Origin: Reyranella sp.
GTDB lineage: Bacteria; Pseudomonadota; Alphaproteobacteria; Reyranellales; Reyranellaceae
Assembly: GCA_030679805.1 (NCBI GenBank)
Contig: JAUXST010000488.1
Coordinates: 1 to 35,716, forward strand
Reading direction: 5' to 3'
DNA: 35,716 nt
A program made the translations under genes and the position numbers. Positions 21,132 through 29,571 of the stretch are shown here, piece by piece; positions within the stretch are counted from its first letter, which is position 1, and every line of letters starts with the position of its first letter. A model generated the notes under the pieces. It ran no database searches, was not told where the DNA came from, and was given only the letters and a program-made list of their open reading frames with translations.

Positions 21132-21734
21132 TTAATGGTGATTTATGTTGGCCGGGATGATGGCGCGGCCGGCCGCGATCTCGCTGCGCACGAACTCCGG
21201 CGTGATGAAGGCCGGCAAGGCCGCGCCAAAGCTTTCGCCGTCGGCCAGCCGCTCCTCGGCATCCTCGAGCATCTCCTTGCGGCCGAGGTTCTCGCGCGCG
21301 GCGACGTAGATCATCTCCTTGGTGATGATGCCCGCGCGGGCGAACTCGAACTGGGTGATCGGCTTGCCGCCCTGCCCGCGCAGCGGCCGCGCCGAGCCGG
21401 GAAAGGGCTGCAGGGCCGAGACCTTCACGTTGCCGTTGTCGATCGGCGCGATCGGCCGGCCGTCGTATTCCTCGACGCCGCCACGTTCAAGCACCCAGGC
21501 GCGGCGCATGCGCGCCAGGCCCTTGCGGACGTCGATGGTCACCGAGGCATCGGTATAGGGACCGGTCGTATCGTAGACCCGCACCGACGGCTCGGTCGGC
21601 ACGGACATGGTGATCTCGCGCAGGGGCACGCGGATGTCGGGCGCTGCATCGGGTGAAACGTAGACCTTGGCCGAGGACGGCAGCGGGCCGGTGGTGACTG
21701 TCGGCTGTAACGGCGTCGAAACGATAGTGTCCAT
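21132..21734 (-). CDS. thiC: ThiC phosphomethylpyrimidine synthase, N-terminal part, ends at in-frame TAA (possible pseudogene or split gene)
   Basis: [29 protein letters not shown]...[26 protein letters not shown]...[20 protein letters not shown]. Normal ThiC continues NINHPE[10 protein letters not shown]. Confidence 0.9.
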   Translation of the reverse strand: MDTIVSTPLQPTVTTGPLPSSAKVYVSPDAAPDIRVPLREITMSVPTEPSVRVYDTTGPYTDASVTIDVRKGLARMRRAWVLERGGVEEYDGRPIAPIDNGNVKVSALQPFPGSARPLRGQGGKPITQFEFARAGIITKEMIYVAARENLGRKEMLEDAEERLADGESFGAALPAFITPEFVRSEIAAGRAIIPANINHH

Positions 21735-21800
21735 GACGAGGATCTCCCGTGGCTAAAAGGCATACGGAGACCCGGTGGTGTCGTGCAAAGGAGGCAAGCA

Positions 21801-21910
21801 TCCAGTCCCTTCGCCGGCATGACCCGGATCAGGTTCAAAGGGTCACCGCGCTGTCGCCACGTCGTGGCGGCCGTCGGTATCTCAGCCCCTTGTCGGGACC
21901 CCCCTTGGAC
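21801..21910 (-). promoter_or_regulatory. TPP riboswitch (THI element) upstream of thiC
   Basis: Minus strand contains GGGGTCCCGACAAGGGGCTGAGATACC ... TGACCCTTTGAACCTGATCCGGGTCATGCCGGCGAAGGGA, the conserved THI-box sequence, ~70 nt upstream of the thiC start. Confidence 0.95.
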
Positions 21911-22182
21911 GAGGCCAACCTAGCCCTCCGTTCGCGACGGTCAAGTGGACCATTTCGTGGCACGCCTCATTGTGCCACGCGTTGTGCCGCTGCCTGTGCC
22001 ACGGATCGGCACCAAGCTCTTGAGCACGCGAACGAATCGCCCCCCGATTGCCTGTGCCATCTCGCCCGGTCACCCGGCATCGTCGGAATCCCGCTCTTTG
22101 CGCGCGAACTCGCGCACGAAGCGGCCCTGCGACCGCCAGCAGCGTTTGATCCGGGGCATTCGAAGGTCCCGTTTGGGCAAAG

Positions 22183-22214
22183 AAAAACGCCCGCGGATGG
22201 GGCCGGAGGGCGTT
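22183..22214 (-). terminator. Rho-independent terminator
   Basis: Minus strand AACGCCC-TCCGGCCCCATCCGC-GGGCGTT followed by TTTCTTT: 7-bp stem with a U-rich tail, ~140 nt after the CoA-transferase stop. Confidence 0.75.
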
Positions 22215-22353
22215 GTTTGCAGCGGGCGCGGAGATACCCACTCTAGTTGTTTTCATAGCAGGAACCTGCTGAACCTGCAAATCTCTCTGCCGGGTGCACG
22301 CCATTCCAGTGGCGCTCACGGTCATGAGAAGTGGCGCGCTCCCGGCAACGAAC

Positions 22354-23547
22354 TCAGACGACCTTGGCGTCGCGCATTTCCGCGACCTCGGCCGGCGAAT
22401 AGCCCGCCTCGCCCAGCACCTCGTCGGTGTGCTGGCCCAGCGTCGCCGGCGGGCGCTCGACCGAGCCGCCGCCGTGCTCCAGGCGGAAACCGGAGCCGAT
22501 GACCTTGATCGGGCCGTGCGGCGTGTCGACCGATTGCAGGATCGTGCGGTGCTGGAACAGGTCGAGCTGCGCGGTTTCGGGAATGCTCAGCACCCGGCCG
22601 GCCGGGATGTCGTCCTTGGCGAACTGCTCGGTCCAGGCCGCGGAGGTCCGCTGCTTCATCACTTCCTCGATGAGGTCGTGCAACACCTTGTTGTGCTCGA
22701 TGCGCTTGGGCCAGTCGGCGAAGCGCGGATCGGCCAGCGCCTCGGCGCGGCCGATGGTCTTCATCAGGCGCTGGAACTGCGGCTCGGTCATGACCGCGAG
22801 CACGATCCAGCCGTCCTTGGTCTTGTAGAGATCGCCGGTGGGCTTGCGCGTGACCGAGAGGTTGGCGCTCTGGCCGTGGACGCGGCCGGTCATCATGTGC
22901 TCGGTGAACTGCTGGGCGAGATAGCCCATGACCGCGTCGATCATGGCGACGTCGACGAGCTGGCCCTTGCCGGTATGGGTGCGCTGGAACAGCGCCGAGG
23001 CGATGCCGAAGGCCGCCGTCGCGCCTGACATCACGTCGGCGCCGGCGAAGCCCACGCGCGTCGGGCCGTTCGACTCGAAACCCGTGATCGACATCAGCCC
23101 GGACATCGCCTGGATCATGCCGTCGAACGCCGCCGTCTTGGCCTGCGGGCCGACCTGGCCGAAGCCCGACACCGCGCAATAGATCAGCTTGGGATTGATC
23201 TTGCGCAGCGTCTCGTAGCCGATGCCGAGATTGTCCATCACGCCCGGCCGGAAATTCTCGATCACCACGTCGGCCTTGGCCGCGAGGCGCTTCACGGCCT
23301 CGATCGCCTTGGGTTTCTTGAGATCGAGCGTGATCGAACGCTTGCCGGCGTTGACCGCGACCCAGGGGGCGGCCAGGCCGCGCTTCTCCCAGGCATCGGC
23401 ACGGTTGCCGTAGCGCATATCGTCGCCTTCGCGCGACTCGACCTTGATGACGTCGGCGCCCAGCAGAGCAAGCTGGTAGGAGCCGTAAGGACCGGCGAGA
23501 ACGCGCGTGAAATCGAGGATTTTCACACCGGAGAAAGGCTTGCTCAT
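22354..23547 (-). CDS. CaiB/BaiF family CoA-transferase (type III)
   Basis: MSKPFSGVKILDFTRVLAGPYGSYQLALLGADVIKVESREGDDMR, GKRSITLDLKKPKAIEAVKRLAAKADVVIENFRPGVMDNLGIGYETLRKINPKLIYCAVSGFGQVGP. Confidence 0.95.
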   Translation of the reverse strand: MSKPFSGVKILDFTRVLAGPYGSYQLALLGADVIKVESREGDDMRYGNRADAWEKRGLAAPWVAVNAGKRSITLDLKKPKAIEAVKRLAAKADVVIENFRPGVMDNLGIGYETLRKINPKLIYCAVSGFGQVGPQAKTAAFDGMIQAMSGLMSITGFESNGPTRVGFAGADVMSGATAAFGIASALFQRTHTGKGQLVDVAMIDAVMGYLAQQFTEHMMTGRVHGQSANLSVTRKPTGDLYKTKDGWIVLAVMTEPQFQRLMKTIGRAEALADPRFADWPKRIEHNKVLHDLIEEVMKQRTSAAWTEQFAKDDIPAGRVLSIPETAQLDLFQHRTILQSVDTPHGPIKVIGSGFRLEHGGGSVERPPATLGQHTDEVLGEAGYSPAEVAEMRDAKVV

Positions 23548-23560
23548 GTAAGCGGTGATC

Positions 23561-24487
23561 CTAGGCGACGCCCGCCTGCTTGCGTTGGTTGAGCGCCACC
23601 TGCTTCACCTTGTCGAACTCGGCGCGCCGCTTGGCGACCTCTTCGGGTGGCATGCGGGCGATGTTGTTGTAGTCGTTCTTCCAGTCGCCATCCTCGGTCC
23701 AGCGCAGCGGCGACTGCACCGTGGTGCGCGGGCCGACAGCGCTCTCGAACACTTTCAGCGCCAGGTCGAGCGTGAAGGCCTGGGTGTCGGGTTCGTGCGG
23801 CTTGCCGCAGGAATTGCCGAGCGGGAAATCGCTGAACAGGAAGCGCGGCACGCCGGTGTATTCGACGATGTCCTTGGCCGCTCCCATAACCACCGTCGGG
23901 ATGCCGTTCCGTTCGAGATATCGGGCGACCAGACTCACGGTCTGGTGGCAGACGGGTCAAGTCGGGACCAGCAGCGCGGCGTCGACCTGGTCCTGCCGGC
24001 AACGCGCCAGGATTTCCGGCGCGTCGGTTTCCAGGGTCACGCGCTGGCTGCGGTTGGTCGGCGCGCCATGGAAGCGCGGCGCCAGCGTGAAACGGCCCTC
24101 GGCCGCAAACCGGCGCATCAGCGGCAGCGGGAACCAGGTGTTGCTGTCCTTGGCCGTCGTGTGCTTGCGGTCGTAGCCGATATGGGAGATGCGCGTGTCG
24201 TGGTCGACCGCGGTGTCGCCCGAAAAGACGGTGTAGAATTTGGCGCCGGCGTTGTAGGCCGCCCCGGGTCCCTGGTCGCCCTTGTCGGGCTGATAGGGCG
24301 CCGCCGTCGTGATCAGCGCCAGCGTGCTGTCTTTCAGCGGCTTCTTGAGCGGCTGGAAAGGCGCATCGACATAGTGCGCCCAGCGATAGGGATTGTCGTA
24401 GCCGAGGGCCAAATAATAGTCGCGCGTGCGGCGCATGTAGTCGAGCGGGACGTCGTATTCCGGCGCGAAATTCATGGTGTCAGTCAT
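23561..24487 (-). CDS. Putative selenoprotein: glycine/sarcosine/betaine reductase selenoprotein B (GrdB)-like family, UGA at 23957-23959 read as selenocysteine in a UxxC motif
   Basis: ORFs 23957..24487 (MTDTMNFAPEYDVPLDYMRRTRDYYLALGYDNPYRWAHYVDAPF...AALLVPT) and 23561..23956 (PVCHQTVSLVARYLERNGIPTVVMGAAKDIVEYTGVPRFLFSDFPLGNSCGKPHEPDTQAF...) are in the same frame, split only by one TGA: VPT-U-PVCHQT. A SECIS-like hairpin lies just downstream. Confidence 0.82.
23928..23959 (-). promoter_or_regulatory. Candidate bacterial SECIS element (UGA plus hairpin)
   Basis: Minus strand TGA-CCCGTCTGCC-ACCAGAC-CGTGA-GTCTGGT: 7-bp perfect stem, 5-nt loop with G at loop position 2, loop starting 17 nt after the UGA. 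Confidence 0.7.
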
Positions 24488-24518
24488 GGATGAAACCTGA
24501 GACGCGCCCGCCGCGAAG

Positions 24519-25409
24519 TCAAATCTGGAGACCGAGAAACCCGAGGTCGAGTTTCCCACTGCGGACCGGCGGACACCAATAGTAGCCGCCGGTGACCGGA
24601 CGCGAATAGGCGAAGGTGGCATCGACGATGCCGTCGTCGAGGCCGGCCATGCGCCGCATCACCCGCTCGTAGGCGTCGAGCGAGCGCCCGTAGGCGATGA
24701 ACTCCAGACCCTGGCCCCACACGGTCGCCCACGGCATCGAGCGGCGCATCATGAAGGCGGGCGGGTCGTAGTCCTCCTGCGTGCTGCGCTTGACGTGCGA
24801 CGTCGCGGGCGCCCGCGGCAGTTCGGCATTGTCGCGCCGGCGGCGGCCCATGATGGCGTCGCGGACCTTTTCCGGATGGCTGTTGAAGTGGTCGAGGTCG
24901 TGTTCCCAGCGCTGAACGGCCACGAAGCTCGAGCCGGCAAGACCCTTGCCCGTCTCGACGACGGCCGCCTTGGCCGCCGCCTTGCCCTTGGGATTTTCCG
25001 TGCCGTCCTCGTAGCCCGTGACATCGCGGTGGTCTGCATAGATGAAGGTCGGCATCGAATCGGCCAGCACGAACGCCTCAGCGGTGAGCGCCTCGACTTT
25101 CCTGAAGATATCGAAGACGCCGCCCTGGTTGGCGGCCGTCACCAGGATCCACAGCGGCTGTTGCGTCGACGGCACGCCGCAACCGGGCGCCGACATCGCC
25201 GGAAAGGGACGCAAGCCCGGAACCTGCCGGCCTATCGCCTTGGTCAGCGGCTCGCCGATGCCCACCGTGCCCCAGGCCGGCTCGAAGCCCTCGGCCAAGC
25301 CGCGCAACGCCTCGTGCGCGTCGGCCCCATTCGCCAGCGCGTAGCACAGGGAAAGGCCGCTGAGAGGGGACGGCGCCAAAATGTAGGGCTGGGAGGAAGC
25401 TGTTGTCAT
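24519..25409 (-). CDS. Dyp-type (dye-decolorizing) heme peroxidase
   Basis: GYEDGTENPKGKAA (GxxDG motif), GSSFVAVQRWEHDLDHFNSHPEKVRDAIMGRRRRDNAEL, SHVKRSTQEDYDPPAFMMRRSMPW. Confidence 0.92.
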   Translation of the reverse strand: MTTASSQPYILAPSPLSGLSLCYALANGADAHEALRGLAEGFEPAWGTVGIGEPLTKAIGRQVPGLRPFPAMSAPGCGVPSTQQPLWILVTAANQGGVFDIFRKVEALTAEAFVLADSMPTFIYADHRDVTGYEDGTENPKGKAAAKAAVVETGKGLAGSSFVAVQRWEHDLDHFNSHPEKVRDAIMGRRRRDNAELPRAPATSHVKRSTQEDYDPPAFMMRRSMPWATVWGQGLEFIAYGRSLDAYERVMRRMAGLDDGIVDATFAYSRPVTGGYYWCPPVRSGKLDLGFLGLQI

Positions 25410-25513
25410 TGCCAACACCTACCCGACGCCGGGGAATGATGACAAGCCGCCGACCAGCCCGTAGCGTTGCCAAAAGCCGGCCAAAATCAGGTCAAAAAAC
25501 AGGGAGGCCAAGA

Positions 25514-26488
25514 ATGATCGGACTCAATCGACGTGCCGTGCTGGGCGCGGCCTCGGCGCTCGCCGTGGCGCCGCGGGCCTCGGCGCAAACTTGGCCCGAC
25601 AAGCCGCCGCATTTCCTGGTGCCCTATCCGGGAGGCGGCATCGTCGACATCGTCGCGCGCACGCTGGCCGATCCAATCCAGGCCGATCTCGGCCAGTCGA
25701 TCGTCGTCGAGCCCAAACCCGGCGGCAATTCGACGATCGCGACGGCGCTCGTGGCCCAGGCCCCGGCCGACGGCAACACCTGGGTGATGGCGACCATCTC
25801 GCACGTAGTGGCGCCGCACCTGCAAAAGGTCTCCTACGACCCTATCGCAGACTTCCAGCCAGCCGCTTTCGTGGCGGTGGCCACCTCGGTCGCGACGGTC
25901 CATCCCTCGGTGCCGGTGAAGACGCTCAAGGAGCTGGTCGAATACGGCAAAGCCAATCCGGGCAAGCTGCACTACCTCAATCCGGGCAATGGCTCATCGA
26001 TCCATCTCTCGGCTGAACTGCTGAAGAGCCATTCCAAATTCGACATGGTTTCGGTCCCCTACAAGGGAATTCCGCCGGGAATGGCGGACCTGCTGGAAGG
26101 CCGCCTGCAAGTCGGCCTCCTGCCCGGGCCGCTGGCCCATCAGCACGTCGAGTCGGGCAAGCTGCGGGCGCTCGCCGTGCTCGCCGAAAAGAGGCTGCCG
26201 CAGCTTCCCGACGTTCCGACCTTCGCCGAAGCGGGCTTCGGCGACGCCCAGGTGACGAGTTGGTACGTCATCGCCGTTCGCGCCGGCACGCCGCCGGCCA
26301 TCGTTGCCCGCCTGCATGGCGCGGCGATGAAGGCTCTTCAGAATCCCCAGACACAGGAGCGGCTCGCCAAAGCCGGCTGCTATGTGCCCGCGGCCCGCTC
26401 GCCCGCCGACATCCTGGCGATGTGGAAAGCCGACTACGCGCGCTACGGCAAATTGGTCAAGGATGCGGGAATCGCGACTCAAAGCTGA
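25514..26488 (+). CDS. Tripartite tricarboxylate transporter substrate-binding protein (Bug/TctC family)
   Basis: ATG at 25514 with AGGGAGG upstream; signal peptide then WPDKPPHFLVPYPGGGIVDIVARTLADPIQADLGQSIVVEPKPGGNSTIATALVAQAPADGNT, a classic Bug start. Confidence 0.95.
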   Translation: MIGLNRRAVLGAASALAVAPRASAQTWPDKPPHFLVPYPGGGIVDIVARTLADPIQADLGQSIVVEPKPGGNSTIATALVAQAPADGNTWVMATISHVVAPHLQKVSYDPIADFQPAAFVAVATSVATVHPSVPVKTLKELVEYGKANPGKLHYLNPGNGSSIHLSAELLKSHSKFDMVSVPYKGIPPGMADLLEGRLQVGLLPGPLAHQHVESGKLRALAVLAEKRLPQLPDVPTFAEAGFGDAQVTSWYVIAVRAGTPPAIVARLHGAAMKALQNPQTQERLAKAGCYVPAARSPADILAMWKADYARYGKLVKDAGIATQS

Positions 26489-26576
26489 CAGGCCTGTAAC
26501 CCTGCAGCCATAGTACGGCCCAAGTCGGGCACGCTATATGTATCGCTGAAATCGGCAGGGCTTGGGAGAGCGGTTC

Positions 26577-28436
26577 ATGGCGATCGGACGGCGTGGCGTA
26601 CTGGCGGGCGGCGCGGCCCTCTGCGTCGGTGGAGGGGTGATCGGTGCACCAGCGATCCTGCGGGCGCAAAGCTCTTCGAAGATCAATGTCGGACACGGCA
26701 TGGCCATGCACGGCGCGCCCAAATACGCCACCGATGCATCGACGCCCGACTATGTGAACCCCACCGCACCCAAGGGCGGTGCCGTCAAGTTCGGCACCCA
26801 GGGCACCTTCGATTCGCTGCATCCCTTCATCCTGAAGGGCGTTCCGGCCACCGGTCTCGGCACGCTGTGGGAGACGCTGTGCTGGCACGCACGCGACGAG
26901 GCCTTCACCGTCTACGGCATGATCGCCGAGACCATCGAATGGCCCGACGACCGTTCGTGGGTCGCCTTCAATCTCCGCCCACAGGCCAAGTGGCACGACG
27001 GCGCGCCGATCACGCCTGAGGACGTGATCTTCAGCCTGGAAACCCTGAAGGCCAAGGGCCCGCCGATGTACGCCTCCTACTATGCCGACGTACAGAAGGT
27101 CGAGAAGACCGGCCCCGCCAAGGTCCTGTTCACCTTCCGCGGGGGCGTCAATCGCGAACTGCCCCTGATCATCAGCTCGCTGCCCATCCTGCCGTCGAAA
27201 TGGTGGGCCGGCCGCGACTTCGAGAAGGTATCGCTGGAGCCGGCACTGGGCAGCGGTGCCTACAAGATCGACAGCTTCGACGTCGGCCGCTCGATCACCT
27301 ATCGCCGCGTGCCCGACTGGTGGGCCAAGGATCTCTGGATGAATCGCGGACGCAACAACTTCGAGACCATGCGCTACGAATACTACCGCGATGCCGAGGT
27401 CGTATTCGAAGCCTTCAAGGCCGGCGACACCGACATCCGCCGCGAGAATTCAGGGCGCAACTGGATGACGCGCTACGACATTGCCGCGGTCAAGGACGGC
27501 CGCATCCGCCGGGACGAAATCGAACACGAACTGCCGCAGCCCATGCAGGGTTTCATCTTCAACCTGCGGCGCGACATGTTCAAGGATCGCCGCGTGCGCG
27601 AAGCGATCGGCCAGATGTACGACTTCGAATGGCAGAACAAAAACCTCTCCTACGGCTTCTACAAGCGTTCACGCTCCTACTTCGGCAATTCCGAGCTCGA
27701 GGCGAAGGGACTGCCCTCGCCCGAGGAATTGGCGATCCTCGAGCCGCTGCGCGGCAAGATCCCGGCCGAAGTCTTCACCGCCGAGTACAATCCTCCCGTC
27801 ACCGACGGCTCGGGCAACACGCGCGAGCAGGCACGCAAGGCCATCGGGCTCCTGAAGGAGGCAGGCTGGGAGATCAAGGATGGCAAGATGACCGACAAGG
27901 CGGGCAAGAAGTTCGCCTTCGAACTGCTGCTGAACGAGGCCGGCTTCGAGCGCATGGCGCTGCCGTTCAAGCAGAACCTCGAGCGCATCGGCGTCGACAT
28001 GAGCGTGCGTACCGTCGACACCTCGCAGTACCGGCGGCGCACCGACGGCTACGACTTCGAGATGATCATCGACCTGTGGGGCCAATCGTTGTCGCCGGGC
28101 AACGAGCAGCGCGAGTTCTGGGGCTCGAAATCCGCCGGCCAGCCGGGCGGCCGGAACACCATGGGCATCAAGGACACCGCCATCGACCAGCTCATCGAGC
28201 TGGTGGTCGCGGCACCCGACCGCGAAAGCCTGGTCATGCGCACCAGGGCACTCGATCGTGTCCTGCAATGGCACCAGTTCCTGATCCCGCAGTTTCGCTC
28301 CGGCAAGGAGCTGGTGGCTTACTGGAATCGCTTCACGCGGCCCGAGAAGATCGCCAAGTATTCGCCGCTGGCCTACGACACCTGGTGGGTCGACGAAGCC
28401 AAAGACCGCGCCCTGCAGCGCGGGGAGCAGAAGTGA
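26577..28436 (+). CDS. yejA: ABC transporter substrate-binding protein, family 5 (YejA-like)
   Basis: Tat-like leader MAIGRRGVLAGGAALCVGGG; GHGMAMHGAPKYATDASTPDYVNPTAPKGGAVKFGTQGTFDSLHPFILKG is YejA-type; followed by yejB, yejE and yejF homologues. Confidence 0.92.
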   Translation: MAIGRRGVLAGGAALCVGGGVIGAPAILRAQSSSKINVGHGMAMHGAPKYATDASTPDYVNPTAPKGGAVKFGTQGTFDSLHPFILKGVPATGLGTLWETLCWHARDEAFTVYGMIAETIEWPDDRSWVAFNLRPQAKWHDGAPITPEDVIFSLETLKAKGPPMYASYYADVQKVEKTGPAKVLFTFRGGVNRELPLIISSLPILPSKWWAGRDFEKVSLEPALGSGAYKIDSFDVGRSITYRRVPDWWAKDLWMNRGRNNFETMRYEYYRDAEVVFEAFKAGDTDIRRENSGRNWMTRYDIAAVKDGRIRRDEIEHELPQPMQGFIFNLRRDMFKDRRVREAIGQMYDFEWQNKNLSYGFYKRSRSYFGNSELEAKGLPSPEELAILEPLRGKIPAEVFTAEYNPPVTDGSGNTREQARKAIGLLKEAGWEIKDGKMTDKAGKKFAFELLLNEAGFERMALPFKQNLERIGVDMSVRTVDTSQYRRRTDGYDFEMIIDLWGQSLSPGNEQREFWGSKSAGQPGGRNTMGIKDTAIDQLIELVVAAPDRESLVMRTRALDRVLQWHQFLIPQFRSGKELVAYWNRFTRPEKIAKYSPLAYDTWWVDEAKDRALQRGEQK

Positions 28437-28461
28437 CTTTGCAATGACGTTCGCCGTCTAG

Positions 28462-29571
28462 ATGCTCGCCTACATCCTGCGCCGACTGTTCCTGGTCGTG
28501 CCGACGCTGTTCGGCATCATGGTGTTGAACTTCTTCATCGTGCAGGCCGCCCCCGGCGGGCCGGTCGAACAGATGATCGCCCGCATTGAAGGCACCGCCG
28601 TCGGCGCCACCGAACGCTTTTCCGGCAGCTCCTCGGGTGGCGAACTCATGCAGCGAGGCTCGGCCAACGACGCAGCGGGCGGCAGCGGCGCCTACCGCGG
28701 CGCACGCGGCCTGCCAAAGGAACTGATCCAGCGCATCGAGCGCATGTACGGTTTCGACAAGCCGATCGGCGAGCGCTTCCTCCTGATGATGAAGAACTTC
28801 CTCGTCCTCGATTTCGGCGACAGCTTCTTCCGCAACCAGCGGGTCGTCGATCTGGTGATCGACAAGCTGCCGGTCTCGCTGTCGATCGGCCTGTGGACGA
28901 CGCTTCTGGTCTATTTCGTGTCCATTCCGATCGGCATCCGCAAGGCCGTCCGCGACGGCTCGCGCTTCGACATCTCGACGTCGGCCGTGCTGGTCGTGCT
29001 GAACGCCATTCCCGGCTTCCTGTTCGCGGTCCTGCTGATCGTGGTGTTCGCCGGCTCGAGCTACTTCAAGTGGTTTCCGCTGCGCGGCCTGGTGTCGGAC
29101 GACTGGAGCAGCTTCGGCGCCGTGCACAAGGTCCTCGACTATTTCTGGCACATGGCGCTGCCGATCGTCGCCATGACGATCGGCGGTTTCGCCAGCCTCA
29201 CCTTCCTGACCAAGAACTCCTTCGTCGAGGAAATCGGCAAGCAGTACGTCATGACGGCGCGGGCCAAGGGCCTCAGCGAACCGCGCGTGCTCTACGGCCA
29301 TGTCTTCCGCAATGCCATGATGATCGTCATCGCCGGCATCCCAAGCGCCTTCATCCACGTGCTGTTCGCAGGCTCGCTGATCATCGAGGTGATCTTCTCG
29401 CTCGACGGCCTCGGCCTCCTCGCCTTCGAGTCGGCGCTCAATCGCGACTATCCGGTGATGTTCGGCACGCTCTACGTCTTCGGCCTGATCGGCCTGATCA
29501 TGGGGATCGTGGGCGATCTCACGTACACGGTCATCGACCCCCGCATCGACTTCGAGGCGCGCGGCCGATGA
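28462..29571 (+). CDS. yejB: Microcin C/oligopeptide-type ABC transporter permease YejB
   Basis: MLAYILRRLFLVVPTLFGIMVLNFFIVQAAPGGPVEQMIARIEG...YVMTARAKGLSEPRVLYGHVFRNAMMIVIAG. Confidence 0.94.
   Translation: MLAYILRRLFLVVPTLFGIMVLNFFIVQAAPGGPVEQMIARIEGTAVGATERFSGSSSGGELMQRGSANDAAGGSGAYRGARGLPKELIQRIERMYGFDKPIGERFLLMMKNFLVLDFGDSFFRNQRVVDLVIDKLPVSLSIGLWTTLLVYFVSIPIGIRKAVRDGSRFDISTSAVLVVLNAIPGFLFAVLLIVVFAGSSYFKWFPLRGLVSDDWSSFGAVHKVLDYFWHMALPIVAMTIGGFASLTFLTKNSFVEEIGKQYVMTARAKGLSEPRVLYGHVFRNAMMIVIAGIPSAFIHVLFAGSLIIEVIFSLDGLGLLAFESALNRDYPVMFGTLYVFGLIGLIMGIVGDLTYTVIDPRIDFEARGR

Noticed and set aside
21132-21134. thiC stop read as a recoded amino acid (selenocysteine-like)
   Set aside because: The codon is TAA, not TGA, the normal residue there is Glu, and no recoding signal is evident. 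Treated as a nonsense or split-gene event.
21882-22325. 147-aa ORF on the minus strand
   Set aside because: Runs through the rho-independent terminator and into the TPP riboswitch; no protein-like motif.
23957-23959. The TGA as a simple pseudogene mutation
   Set aside because: Not excluded, but disfavoured: the UxxC context, intact frame and coding quality after the stop, and correctly placed hairpin all favour selenocysteine.
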